From Massilia mucilaginosa (lineage in GTDB: Bacteria > Pseudomonadota > Gammaproteobacteria > Burkholderiales > Burkholderiaceae_D), in assembly GCF_011682145.1 (NCBI RefSeq), contig NZ_WHJH01000022.1, positions 1 through 64,000 on the forward strand: a DNA stretch of 64,000 bases, written 5' to 3'. The notes beneath the pieces were generated by a model. That model was not told the DNA's origin. It saw only the letters and a program-made list of their open reading frames with translations, and searched no databases. Below are positions 17,714-26,275 of the stretch, piece by piece. How positions within the stretch are numbered: position 1 is the first letter of the stretch; each line of letters begins with the position of its first letter. A program made the position numbers and the translations under genes.

Positions 17714-17833
17714 CTCGTCGTTTCCGGCCTGGGCGGCCCCCTTGGCGGGAAGCAAAGTTCGTCGATACGCGCCGTTGGCGGCAGCGCAAACCTGGGTTCC
17801 CGCCAAGGGGGCCGCCCAGGCCGGAACGACGAG
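17714..17833. repeat. Inverted repeat with about 37-bp arms
   Basis: The left arm (17714-17751, beginning CTCGTCGTTTCCGGCC) and right arm (17797-17833) are complementary apart from a single-base indel, separated by about 45 nt. It lies between the GntR gene end and the divergent-side receptor promoter, where it could stop GntR transcripts. It looks like a dispersed palindromic element rather than a standard terminator because no T run is present. Confidence 0.85.
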
Positions 17834-17899
17834 GTGGTGGTGAGGGCGGCGCATAGGTCGAGGTCGCGCTGCTGGTCAGGCCGCGACGCGGGTGCGCGA

Positions 17900-18598
17900 C
17901 TACCCCCGCGAGAACGTGCGCGTCACGCGCTCCAGGTGCGCGCGCATGGCCTGGCGCGCGCCGGCCACGTCATGCGAGGCAATCGCCTCGAGAATCTTGC
18001 GGTGATCGGTCAGGGTGGTCACGCGCAAATCCTCGGTCTGGAAATGCTCCTTGAGTTTGTGCCACAAGCTGCCGCGCTGGTTCCATAGATAATCCACCAC
18101 GCCCACCAGCGCCGTGTTCCCCGTGGCGCGTGCAATCGCCAGGTGAAAATTGCGGTCGGCCTGCTCGTTGCTGGCGCGGTCCTCGTGGTGATGCTCCATC
18201 TCCAGCACCGCCGTCAGGATTGCGTCGATCGCCGAATCGGTGGCCATCTTGGCCGCCAGCGCCGCCACTTCGGACTCGATCATGCGGCGCGCGGCCAGTA
18301 CTTCGAACGGACCCGGCCCGACTTCGGGCACATCGGCCTGCGCCGTGGCTTGTTCGCTGACATACACCCCCGAGCCGCCGCGCACTTCCACGATGCCGCT
18401 CAGTTCGAGCACGATCAGCGCTTCGCGCAGCGAGGCCCGGCTCACGCTCAGCTTGGCGGCCAGGTCGCGCTCGGCCGGCAGGCGCTCGCCGGCCTGGATG
18501 CTCTCGTCGCGGATCAGGGCCTGGATGCGGGTGGCAACCACCCGGTACAGGCGCGGCTCAGCCGAGGTCGATTCTTGCGGCGCAGAGGGTTTCTTCAT
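17900..18598 (-). CDS. FadR-type GntR transcriptional regulator of the pectin locus
   Basis: A 232-residue regulator with an N-terminal winged helix (AGERLPAERDLAAKLSVSRASLREAL, about residues 37-62) and a C-terminal FCD ligand-binding domain with the expected metal-binding His residues (DRNFHLAIARATGN, DHRKILEAI, MRAHLERV). Members of this subfamily (ExuR, UxuR and related proteins) respond to uronates and bind TTGGTNNNACCAA-like operators. Exactly such motifs occur at its own promoter and at three others in the locus, making it the probable repressor, induced by a pectin breakdown product (inference). The ribosome site before the ATG is weak. Confidence 0.9.
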   Translation of the reverse strand: MKKPSAPQESTSAEPRLYRVVATRIQALIRDESIQAGERLPAERDLAAKLSVSRASLREALIVLELSGIVEVRGGSGVYVSEQATAQADVPEVGPGPFEVLAARRMIESEVAALAAKMATDSAIDAILTAVLEMEHHHEDRASNEQADRNFHLAIARATGNTALVGVVDYLWNQRGSLWHKLKEHFQTEDLRVTTLTDHRKILEAIASHDVAGARQAMRAHLERVTRTFSRG

Positions 18599-18645
18599 TG
18601 ATTACTTGGATCCGGGGTAAGGCGTGAGGGAGGCATGCTCGCCTG

Positions 18646-18674
18646 ATTTTAGTTTGGTATGGCTAATGTTGCAA
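18646..18674 (-). promoter_or_regulatory. Probable autoregulated promoter of the GntR gene
   Basis: Minus strand: -35 TTGCAA (18669-18674), 17-bp spacer, -10 TAAAAT (18646-18651), with an imperfect operator TTGGTATGGCTAA (18654-18666) in the spacer. Architecture matches the GH105 and receptor promoters; the weaker operator fits autoregulation. Confidence 0.75.
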
Positions 18675-18690
18675 GGCTCCTCCACACGCG

Positions 18691-19893
18691 CTACCAGTTC
18701 GATTCCCGCTCCGGCGTCGATGAAATGTGGTGGATCGACAAATCGGCGCCCTGGAATTCCTGCTCGGGGTCGAGCCGCAAGCCCATGGCCTTTTTCAGCA
18801 CGCCATACACCAGGTAGCCGCCGGCCAGCGCAATGATCACGCCGAGCATGGTGCCGGCCAGTTGCGACATGAACGCCACCCCGCCCATGCCGCCCAGGCT
18901 TTTGAGCCCGAAGATGCCGGCCGCGATGCCGCCCCAGGTGCCGCACAGGCCGTGCAGCGGCCATACGCCGAGTACATCGTCGATCTTCCAGCGGTTCTGC
19001 GTGAGCGTGAACATGGCCACGAAAATCGCGCCGGCGATGGCGCCGGTGGCCAGCGCGCCGAGCGGGTGCATCAGGTCGGACCCGGCGCACACGGCCACCA
19101 GTCCGGCCAGCGGGCCGTTGTAGGTAAACCCCGGATCGTTCTTGCCGAGCACCAGGGCGGCGAGGGTGCCGCCGACCATGGCCATGAGCGAGTTGACGGC
19201 CACCAGGCCGTTCATCTTGTCGAGCGTTTGCGCACTCATGACGTTAAAGCCGAACCAGCCCACCGCCAGGATCCAGGCGCCCAGCGCGAGGAAGGGAATC
19301 GAGGAGGGCGGATGGGCGGCGATGGCGCCGTTGCGGCCGTAGCGCCCGCGCCGCGCGCCCAGCAGCAGCACGGCGGGCAGGGCGATCCAGCCGCCCACGG
19401 CGTGCACCACGACCGAGCCGGCAAAGTTGTGGAACTCGGCGCCGAAGGCCAGTTTGAGCGCAGCCTGGATGCCGAAGCGCTGGTTCCAGGCGATGCCTTC
19501 GAACAGCGGATAAATGAAGCCGACCAGCAAGGCGGTGGCGATCAGCTGCGGATGGAACTTGGCGCGCTCGGCAATGCCGCCCGAGACAATCGCCGGAATG
19601 GCGGCGGCGAAGGTGAGCAGGAAGAAGAATTTGACCAGTTCGTAGCCGTTGCGCTCGGCCAGCACATCGGCGCTGGCGAAGAAATCGACGCCGTAGGAAA
19701 TGCCGTAGCCGATGAAAAAATAGGCAATTGTCGAGACCGCAAAGTCGGCCAGGATCTTGACCAGGGCGTTGACCTGGTTCTTTTTCCTGACCGTGCCCAG
19801 CTCCAGAAAGGCAAAGCCGGCGTGCATCGCCAGGATCATGATGGCGCCGAGCAAAATGAAGAGTGCGTCGGCGGCGTGGTTGGTTCCGTTCAT
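18691..19893 (-). CDS. amt: Ammonium transporter, Amt family
   Basis: A 400-residue membrane protein with eleven predicted membrane segments and Amt/Mep/Rh family signatures: FAFLELGTVRKKNQVNALVK, NFAGSVVVHAVGGW (first pore His) and VWPLHGLCGTWGG (second pore His). It conducts ammonium/ammonia across the inner membrane. The start at 19893 gives the usual N-terminus; the frame remains open 83 codons upstream but that part is not Amt-like. No glnK/PII gene is adjacent, unlike the common glnK-amtB pair. A sigma-54-like promoter and NtrC-like palindromes lie upstream, fitting nitrogen-limitation control. Confidence 0.93.
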   Translation of the reverse strand: MNGTNHAADALFILLGAIMILAMHAGFAFLELGTVRKKNQVNALVKILADFAVSTIAYFFIGYGISYGVDFFASADVLAERNGYELVKFFFLLTFAAAIPAIVSGGIAERAKFHPQLIATALLVGFIYPLFEGIAWNQRFGIQAALKLAFGAEFHNFAGSVVVHAVGGWIALPAVLLLGARRGRYGRNGAIAAHPPSSIPFLALGAWILAVGWFGFNVMSAQTLDKMNGLVAVNSLMAMVGGTLAALVLGKNDPGFTYNGPLAGLVAVCAGSDLMHPLGALATGAIAGAIFVAMFTLTQNRWKIDDVLGVWPLHGLCGTWGGIAAGIFGLKSLGGMGGVAFMSQLAGTMLGVIIALAGGYLVYGVLKKAMGLRLDPEQEFQGADLSIHHISSTPERESNW

Positions 19894-19943
19894 TGGACGA
19901 TTCCCGATAAAGGTGCATGGAAGGATTGGCGTCCTTTGATAAA

Positions 19944-19977
19944 GCAATAATCGTTCCATTTTGGTGCGTTGCGCCAA
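19944..19977 (-). promoter_or_regulatory. Sigma-54-like promoter and NtrC-like site for amt
   Basis: On the minus strand TGGAACGATTATTGC (19944-19958) fits the sigma-54 pattern TGGcACG-N4-TTGC with GG and GC 10 bp apart. Just upstream is the palindrome TTGGTGC-GTT-GCGCCAA (19961-19977), and a related TTTTGGTGCAGCGCC occurs at 20052-20066. NtrC binding is an inference. Confidence 0.62.
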
Positions 19978-20077
19978 GTCGCTGATTAAAAACGGAAAAG
20001 CGGCCGGCGGCTGGGCCTGGAGGCACCGGGCGCACCACGGCGGCGCATCCGTTTTGGTGCAGCGCCGAGAGATTCGC

Positions 20078-21246
20078 TTAACGCCGCGTATCGTGGCAGC
20101 GCAGCAGGCGGTCGAACTGGACGGCGGTGAGCGGCCGCGCAAACAGGTAGCCCTGGCCGAAATCGCAGCCGGCGCCGGTGAGGAGGTCGCGCTGTTCCTG
20201 GGTCTCGACGCCTTCGGCGATGACCTTGATGCCGAGCTTGTGGCCCATGACGACGATGGCTTCGCACAAGGCCAGGTCGTCCGAGCCGGCCACCATCTTG
20301 AGCACGAAGGACTGGTCGATCTTCAGTTAGTCGATGTGGAATTTTTTCAGGTAGGACAGCGAGGAGTAGCCGGTGCCGAAGTCGTCGAGCGACATCTGGA
20401 TGCCGCTTTCGCGAAACGACAGCAGCTGCTCGCGGATGCTGAGGGTCGATTCCATGAGCATGCCTTCGGTGATTTCGACCACGATTTCGGTGCCGGCGTA
20501 GCGCCCCAGCACCGGATGGCTGCGGATGTGCGGCGCGTGCAGGGGCTGGCCGCTGCCGCACGGCTGGCGGCGGAACTGGGCGGGCGACATGTTCACGCTG
20601 ATCTGGAATTCCGGATCGATGCTGCCGCGCCAGCGCATGGCCGCGCCATGATCTGGGCGGCGCGCTCGGCCGAGCTGTCGGCCGGGACCAGGTCGATGAT
20701 GTTGCGGCCCATCGCCTCGGCGGCGCTCCAGCCGTAGAGTTTTTCGGCGAAGGGGTTCCAGTACAGGATGGTACCGGCGACGTCGGTGGCGATGACGGCT
20801 TGCTCGACCGAGGCCAGCAGGCTGGCCTGGAACTGGATCTGGCGCTCGCAACTTTTGAGCTCGGTGATATTGTCGTGCACCAGTACCACGGCCGGCGCGC
20901 CCGCGTGGTCGAGCGCAGTCATCTTGAGCGAGAACCAGCGCGGCTCGTGCGGGGCGTCGCAGGGATAGTCGAAGGTGGCGCAGCGGCGGCGGCCGGCCAG
21001 GGTGTCGCGTACCAGCGAGGCGACGTGGGCGGCGTCGCCGCAGCCGGACATGGCGGCGCGGTCGCACACGTCGAGGTAGTTGATGCCTTCGCTGACGCAC
21101 AGCGGGTCGCCGCCGTTGGCGAGCGCGAAGTCGCGCCAGGCCTTATTGGCCGACAGAATCGTTCCGCCCTGGTCGATCACGACGATGTGCTCCAGCAAGG
21201 CATCGATAGTGACGGCGGGAATGGAGTCGGAGAGGGCAGCTAGCAT
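20078..21246 (-). pseudogene. Decayed PAS-PAS-(GGDEF)-EAL signalling gene
   Basis: The 5' part (21246 to about 20640) encodes two PAS-like domains (LLEHIVVIDQGGTILSAN; VEQAVIATDVAGTILYWN). It then loses frame: the GGDEF domain and the start of the EAL domain (including its ExLxR motif) are absent, and an EAL remainder continues in another frame (FQISVNMSPAQFRR, IVVEITEGML, DDFGTGYSSLSYLKKFHID). A TAA at 20327-20329 interrupts this frame exactly where homologues have a residue before LKIDQSFV, and the tail (LKIDQSFV to about 20078) follows after it. At least one deletion, a frameshift and a nonsense codon are needed, so no active c-di-GMP enzyme can be made. Confidence 0.85.
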
Positions 21247-21500
21247 CGTTGCATGGTGATCCCGCTGGGAGAGGCGGAGCTCGCCCGAGCCCACCAAGCA
21301 TATAAGACACGCGTGCCGCAAGAAAGTGCCTGCTTTGAGATAACTTATTTCGCAAATGGCGTATTGACGCGTTGGAGGCGGTTCGGATGCCGGCTGAATC
21401 TGTTGATTTCAAGAACGTTTCGCGCACAGTCTGTGTATAGTGCCCGCTGGACAATTCCATCAATCCCCATCCAGCGCCTGGATGTCGCCCGAGTTTCCCG

Positions 21501-23906
21501 ATGAACCAGTTTCCATTGTCCGGCCCGTCCGGCGCCCGCCGCGCAAGAGCACGGTGGCTGGCGCTGCTGGCCGTGTGCGCAGTGCATGGCGCGCAGGCGC
21601 AAGGCCCGGTGGCGCAGGCTGGCGGTGTGCCGGCCGCCGGTACGCCGGTCGCCGGTACGCCGGTCGCCGGTATACCCGCTGCCGGTACCCCGGCCGCCGT
21701 TACACCGGTCGCCGGCATGCCGGCTGCCCGTATGCCGGCTGCCCGTATGCCGGCTGCCCGTATGCCGGCTGCCCGTATGCCGGCTGCCGGTACGCAGGCC
21801 GCGCGCACTGCGGAGCCGCCGAAGCCGCCGCCGGAAGGCGATATTCCGGTGCCCTCGGTCACGGTCGAAGGCGAGCGTCCCACCAACCGCATCGACCGCC
21901 AGGTATATGACATCAAGGCGGACGTGAGCACCACCAACGGTTCGGCGGCCGATGCGCTGGGCAATGTGCCGTCGGTGGCGGTCGACCCGGATGGCAGCGT
22001 CAGCCTGCGCGGCAACAGCAATGTGCAGATTCTGATCGACGGCAAACCGTCGGCCATGCTGCAGGGCGAGAACCGCGGCGCGGCGCTGGCCGCCATGGCC
22101 GCCGACGATATCGAATCGGTGGAGGTGATCAACAACCCCGGGGCGCAGTTCGGCAACGAAGGCGGCGGCGGGCCGATCATCAACCTGGTCACGCGGCGCA
22201 ACCGGCGCGCCGGCGGCCTGGGCGTGGCCAACCTGAATGCGGGCACGGGCGGACGCGCCAACTCGGCGCTGTCGGGCAGCTACAACCAGGGATTGTTCAG
22301 TTTCCAGGGCGGCATCAACGCGCGCCATGACGGGCGCGATTCCATGGCCACGGTGGCGCGCGAGCGCATCGATCCGGTCAGCGGGGCGGTGCGGCGCAGC
22401 ACCCAGCAGTCCAGCGGCGAAGGACTCAACGATGCGTTCGGCATCAATGGCGGCGTGGGCTACAACCTGGGCACGCGCAGCAAGCTGGCCGCGAACCTCG
22501 CTTACAGCAAGCGCAGCAACGACCAGCGCGGGCGCGACCACTATGTGAACAACAGCGCGACGGGCGAGCTGGCCAGCGATTACTTGCGCACCAGCGAGCG
22601 CAGCGGCACCAGCGAGAGCAGCAGCTGGGGCGTGCGCGGCGAGCACAAGGGCGAAGCCGACGGCGAACTGTTCAAGATGGATCTGCGCGTTTCCACCAGC
22701 AGCAACCGGAACGACAGCGCTTACGCGAACAGTTATCTCTACGACAGCGGCGGCAAGCAGCGCGCTTTCAACCGCCAGGGCAGCGGCAGCCGCAACCGCA
22801 TTACCGACTGGACCGGCGACTACGAGCGCTCGGTCGACACGGCCATGCTCAAGCTCGGCTACAAGCTGGCGCGCAATGCCGGCAGCGTCGACGCGCGCCA
22901 TGTGAACATCGATGCGCTCACCATGGACGAGACCGACAACGCGGCGCGCAGCAACCGCTTCGCGCTCGACGAGACCACGGCCGCGCTGTACGGCTCGTGG
23001 CAGTGGCGGATCGACGAACGCTGGGGCGTGCTGGGCGGCGTGCGCGCGGAAATTACCCAGGTCGAACTCCGGCAACTGACGGCGCGGACCGAAGCGCGCA
23101 ACGACTACCTGAGCACGATTCCGAGTTTCTTCATCAGTTACAAGGCGTCCGACAAGACCACGATCAGGCTCAGCTATGCGCACCGTATCCAGCGTCCGGC
23201 GGCGGGGGATTTGAATCCGTTCGTGGTATACCGGGATGAGGTAAATGTATCGTCCGGCAATCCCGGATTGCTGCCGTCGGAAACCGATTCGATCGAGCTC
23301 GGCCTTGATACTTCGCTGGGGCCGGTGGATACCAACCTGCGCGCGTTTTTGCGCAAGGAGCACGATCTGATTTCCGAGCGGCGCTACTTTATTGGCGACA
23401 ACGTCCTGTTGACCACGCGCGACAACAGCGGCAGCCGCCAGTCGGGCGGGCTGGAGTTCAGTCTGAGCGGGAAGGTCGGCAAGACCTTATCGCTCAGCGC
23501 CAGCGGGAATGTGGGGTATAGCGAGCAGGCGTACCTGAACAACAGCGGTGCGGCGATGCGGCGCTCGGCCACCTCGCTCAATGTGCGCGGGCGCATCAAT
23601 TACCAGTTGAGTGCTGCGGATCAGTTGCAGGTGGTATTCAACACGCAGGGCAAGAGCTTGATCGGGCAGGGTGTTCGCGAGCCGAATTCGACGGTCAACC
23701 TGAGTTACCGGCACAGCCTGACGGCGCGCTTGAACGTGGTGCTGAATGTGACGGATGTATTCAATTCGAACACGACCCAGTCGCGGATCGACAGCGACAT
23801 CCTGCGCGAAAGCAGCCTGCGCCGCTACGATGGGCGGCTGATGTACGTGGGATTGTCGTACCGGCTGGGAGGAGTGACGCCGGGCGGGCGCCGCCCAGGC
23901 GCCTGA
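21501..23906 (+). CDS. TonB-dependent receptor with 15-bp tandem-repeat linker
   Basis: An 801-residue outer-membrane receptor of the outer membrane beta-barrel (OMP_b-brl_3-like) type. It has a signal peptide (ending near VHGAQAQ), then a low-complexity linker of Pro/Ala pentapeptides (GTPVA, RMPAA) encoded by eleven 15-bp units, a TonB-box-like IPVPSVTVEGERP, a plug (GNVPSVAVDPDGSVSLRGNSNVQILIDGKP) and the barrel. The plug style is typical of receptors for siderophores or peptides, but the ligand is unknown. No convincing Shine-Dalgarno is seen before 21501. It stands alone, converging on the PsiF-like gene. Confidence 0.88.
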   Translation: MNQFPLSGPSGARRARARWLALLAVCAVHGAQAQGPVAQAGGVPAAGTPVAGTPVAGIPAAGTPAAVTPVAGMPAARMPAARMPAARMPAARMPAAGTQAARTAEPPKPPPEGDIPVPSVTVEGERPTNRIDRQVYDIKADVSTTNGSAADALGNVPSVAVDPDGSVSLRGNSNVQILIDGKPSAMLQGENRGAALAAMAADDIESVEVINNPGAQFGNEGGGGPIINLVTRRNRRAGGLGVANLNAGTGGRANSALSGSYNQGLFSFQGGINARHDGRDSMATVARERIDPVSGAVRRSTQQSSGEGLNDAFGINGGVGYNLGTRSKLAANLAYSKRSNDQRGRDHYVNNSATGELASDYLRTSERSGTSESSSWGVRGEHKGEADGELFKMDLRVSTSSNRNDSAYANSYLYDSGGKQRAFNRQGSGSRNRITDWTGDYERSVDTAMLKLGYKLARNAGSVDARHVNIDALTMDETDNAARSNRFALDETTAALYGSWQWRIDERWGVLGGVRAEITQVELRQLTARTEARNDYLSTIPSFFISYKASDKTTIRLSYAHRIQRPAAGDLNPFVVYRDEVNVSSGNPGLLPSETDSIELGLDTSLGPVDTNLRAFLRKEHDLISERRYFIGDNVLLTTRDNSGSRQSGGLEFSLSGKVGKTLSLSASGNVGYSEQAYLNNSGAAMRRSATSLNVRGRINYQLSAADQLQVVFNTQGKSLIGQGVREPNSTVNLSYRHSLTARLNVVLNVTDVFNSNTTQSRIDSDILRESSLRRYDGRLMYVGLSYRLGGVTPGGRRPGA
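21631..21795 (+). repeat. Eleven 15-bp tandem units inside the TonB receptor gene
   Basis: Units of the form CGGCTGCCCGTATGC and variants run from 21631 to 21795. Four consecutive units (21721-21780) are identical. Each encodes a pentapeptide, so change in copy number would keep the frame. Confidence 0.95.
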
Positions 23907-23931
23907 ACAGGACTCCCGGTATCCAATCAAT

Positions 23932-24009
23932 CCCGGTGTCAGACCTGACACCGGGTTGACGCCGGGTCAACTGTCCAGGCCGTGTCCGAATGTCAGACCT
24001 GACACCGGG
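23932..24009. repeat. Pair of REP-like palindromes between convergent genes
   Basis: A 19-bp unit TGTCAGACCTGACACCGGG occurs at 23937-23955 and 23991-24009 in the same orientation; the first is extended to a 24-bp near-perfect palindrome (23932-23955). A third palindrome, TTGAC-GCCGG-GTCAA (23956-23970), lies between. The site separates two convergent genes and may act as a terminator. Confidence 0.8.
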
Positions 24010-24016
24010 GGTGGGG

Positions 24017-24325
24017 TTATTTTGGGGCGCTCAGGCAGGTTTTCATGAAGGCTTTGCGCTCGTCGCCTTTTTTACCTGCCGCCTCGGCATTGCAGGTCTT
24101 CATCTTGTTCTGCTGCGGCGTCGCTGCAGGGGCTGCTGGTTTGGCGCTCAGGCATTCTTTCATGAAGGCTTTGCGTTCGTCGCCTTTCTTGCCGCTGGCG
24201 TCGGCGTTGCAGGTCACCATCTTGTTCTGCTGGGCCGATTTGGCCGCCGGCGCCGCTGCCTCGGGCGCAGCAAATGCGGCACCGGTGAATGCCAGCAGGG
24301 CGCAGCTCATCAACATGTTTTTCAT
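24017..24325 (-). CDS. PsiF-repeat exported protein
   Basis: A 102-residue exported protein: signal peptide (to FAAPEA), an Ala/Pro linker, and two copies of the PsiF repeat, each of the form NKMxTCNAxAxGKKGDERKAFM followed by CLS. The repeats contain paired cysteines expected to form disulphides in the periplasm. PsiF of E. coli is phosphate-starvation inducible but its function is not known. The start at 24325 follows TGAGGA at good spacing; an upstream in-frame start is not supported. Confidence 0.88.
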   Translation of the reverse strand: MKNMLMSCALLAFTGAAFAAPEAAAPAAKSAQQNKMVTCNADASGKKGDERKAFMKECLSAKPAAPAATPQQNKMKTCNAEAAGKKGDERKAFMKTCLSAPK

Positions 24326-24459
24326 CAGGTAGTCCTCAGGTAAGTGGATTGTTCTGGCGTGCAACAAGATAAATATACGTTAGTTGTCACCCTCTCCACC
24401 ACATTTTCTTGCCGCCAGCGCTTTTTTGCGCTCTTCCAACTGTCCATGATTTGAAGCGG

Positions 24460-24491
24460 TATAATTGATTTTTCACGGTTCACAAGCGGTT
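24460..24491 (+). promoter_or_regulatory. Possible promoter and direct repeats upstream of the MerR gene
   Basis: A perfect -10 TATAAT (24460-24465) precedes the MerR gene, with no good -35 at normal spacing. Two GGTTCA repeats 13 bp apart (24477-24482 and 24488-24493 region) follow it. MerR-type control is possible but unproven. Confidence 0.4.
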
Positions 24492-24510
24492 CAACATGAA
24501 GGATGACGCC

Positions 24511-25509
24511 ATGAATGAACTTTCTACTGATCACGATACGGTGCGCTCCGACGACACTGGCGCCTACCGCAGCGGCGTGGCCGCGCGCCTTGCGGGCTTG
24601 CCCGTCGAAACTTTGCGGGTGTGGGAGCGCCGTTATGGCGTGTCGACGCCGCAACGTTCGGCGCGCGGGCAACGTTTGTATTCGAGCGCCCAGGTGCGCC
24701 GGCTGAGCTTGATCAAGCAGCTGGTCGACCAGGGCCATCCGATCGGCGCCATGGCCCATTTGCCGCTGGAACAGCTCCAGCACCTGGCCGAGCCTCTGGA
24801 AACCGACACCGCCGCCAGCGGCCCGATCCGCGTGGCGGTGGTGGGCGCGGGACTGGCGCGCCAGTTGACCGCCGGCGGGCGCGAGCTGCTCACGCTCGAC
24901 GTGCGCCATTCCTGCGCCCGGCTGGAAGAGGCGCCCACCGCTTTGCGCGGCGTGGACGCCGATGTGCTGCTGATCGAGCTGTCGGAACTGGACGATTCGG
25001 CCCTGCCGCTGGTGGCGGCGGCACGCCTGGCGTGCGGCACGCCGGCGGTGGTGGTGCTATACCGGTTTTGCGCCAGCGCCACTATCCGCCACTTGCGCGC
25101 CCTCGGTTGCCTGGTGGCGCGGGCGCCGTCCGACATGGCCGAGGTAGCATTGCTGTGCCAGGTGGCGTTTCCGGCCCGCCGCGCGCACCTTGCCGCGCCG
25201 CCGCGCGCGCCGCTGGTGCAGCCCGGCCAAGCGGTGGCGCCGCGCCGGCTCGACGACCAGGCGTTGGCGGCGCTGGCAGCGGCCAGCAACAGCGTGATGT
25301 GCGAATGTCCGCGTCACCTGGCGGACATTTTGCTGATGATCGGCAGTTTTGAGCGTTACAGTATGCAATGCGGATCGCGCAATCCAAGCGACGCGGCCTT
25401 GCACCAGGAATTGGGGCAGGCCGCGGCGCAAGCGCGCGCGCTGCTGGAAAATGCATTGGAACGGCTGGCGCGGGCCGAAGGCTTGCCGCTGCCGGATGGG
25501 CTGGCGTGA
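24511..25509 (+). CDS. MerR family regulator with cobalamin-binding-like domain
   Basis: A 332-residue regulator. The N-terminal MerR winged helix is clear (GVAARLAGLPVETLRVWERRYG, about residues 20-42, then RLYSSAQVRRLSLIKQLV). After it comes a Rossmann-like segment (RVAVVGAGLARQL ... ADVLLIELSELDD) resembling the B12-binding domain of CarH/LitR light-sensing regulators, but without the DxHxxG cobalamin-ligand motif. The helical C-terminus contains CECPRHLAD. The ATG at 24511 is chosen because AAGGA sits 7 nt upstream; an ATG at 24496 has none. It leads a unit with folE and a BLUF gene, pointing to a light-related role (inference). Confidence 0.87.
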   Translation: MNELSTDHDTVRSDDTGAYRSGVAARLAGLPVETLRVWERRYGVSTPQRSARGQRLYSSAQVRRLSLIKQLVDQGHPIGAMAHLPLEQLQHLAEPLETDTAASGPIRVAVVGAGLARQLTAGGRELLTLDVRHSCARLEEAPTALRGVDADVLLIELSELDDSALPLVAAARLACGTPAVVVLYRFCASATIRHLRALGCLVARAPSDMAEVALLCQVAFPARRAHLAAPPRAPLVQPGQAVAPRRLDDQALAALAAASNSVMCECPRHLADILLMIGSFERYSMQCGSRNPSDAALHQELGQAAAQARALLENALERLARAEGLPLPDGLA

Positions 25510-25549
25510 GCCGGGCCGCCATTTTTATCTCTTTAAACAGGAATTGAGC

Positions 25550-26257
25550 ATGTCGAACGGACTGACTACCGAATACCAACCCAGCACCGTGACGGTGTCG
25601 GAGCGCATCCGCGAGCGCCTGGTCGCCAGCAAGACGCGCTTCCATGCCAACGACAATATCGCGCGCTTCATCGAGCCGGGCGAACTCGACGAGCTGCTCG
25701 ACGAGGTCAGCGCCAAGCTGCAAGGCGTGCTCGAGAGCCTGGTGATCGATACCGTGAGCGACCACAACACCCAGGACACCGGGCGCCGCGTGGCCAAGAT
25801 GTTCATCAACGAAGTCTTTGGCGGCCGCTATGTGCCGATGCCGCCGGTCACCGAGTTTCCCAACGCATCGCATTTGAACGAGCTGATGATCATCGGCCCG
25901 ATCACGGTGCGCAGCGCCTGTTCGCACCACCTGTGCCCGGTGATCGGCAAGGTCTGGATCGGAGTGATGCCGAACGAGCATTCGGCGCTGATCGGCCTGT
26001 CGAAGTACGCGCGCATAGCCAACTGGATCATGAGCCGTCCGCAAATCCAGGAAGAAGCCGTGGTGCAACTGGCTGACTTGCTGCAGGAAAAAATGCAGCC
26101 GGACGGGCTGGCGGTTGTGATGGAAGCGGACCATTTTTGCATGCAGTGGCGCGGCGTAAAGGATATGGATGCGAAAATGATCAACAGCGTCATGCACGGG
26201 TCGTTTTTGAAAGATCCGGCCCTGCGGCGCGAGTTCTTGTCCCTGATTAAACGCTGA
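25550..26257 (+). CDS. folE: GTP cyclohydrolase I
   Basis: A 235-residue enzyme that converts GTP to 7,8-dihydroneopterin triphosphate, the first step towards tetrahydrofolate and other pterins. Family motifs are clear: DTGRRVAKMF, the zinc/active site segment SACSHHLCPVIGKVWIG, and EADHFCMQWRGVKD. The start at 25550 follows CAGGAATTG; the frame is open upstream but overlaps the MerR gene. It is 40 nt downstream of the MerR gene and 18 nt upstream of the BLUF gene, so the three are likely co-transcribed. Accessory folE copies in such light-response units may supply pterin cofactors for photolyase or cryptochrome (family knowledge plus inference). Confidence 0.93.
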   Translation: MSNGLTTEYQPSTVTVSERIRERLVASKTRFHANDNIARFIEPGELDELLDEVSAKLQGVLESLVIDTVSDHNTQDTGRRVAKMFINEVFGGRYVPMPPVTEFPNASHLNELMIIGPITVRSACSHHLCPVIGKVWIGVMPNEHSALIGLSKYARIANWIMSRPQIQEEAVVQLADLLQEKMQPDGLAVVMEADHFCMQWRGVKDMDAKMINSVMHGSFLKDPALRREFLSLIKR

Positions 26258-26275
26258 TCTTCGGAGAATCACACC

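Noticed and set aside
21631-21795. Possible CRISPR array
   Set aside because: Units are contiguous 15-mers with no spacers and lie inside a coding region.
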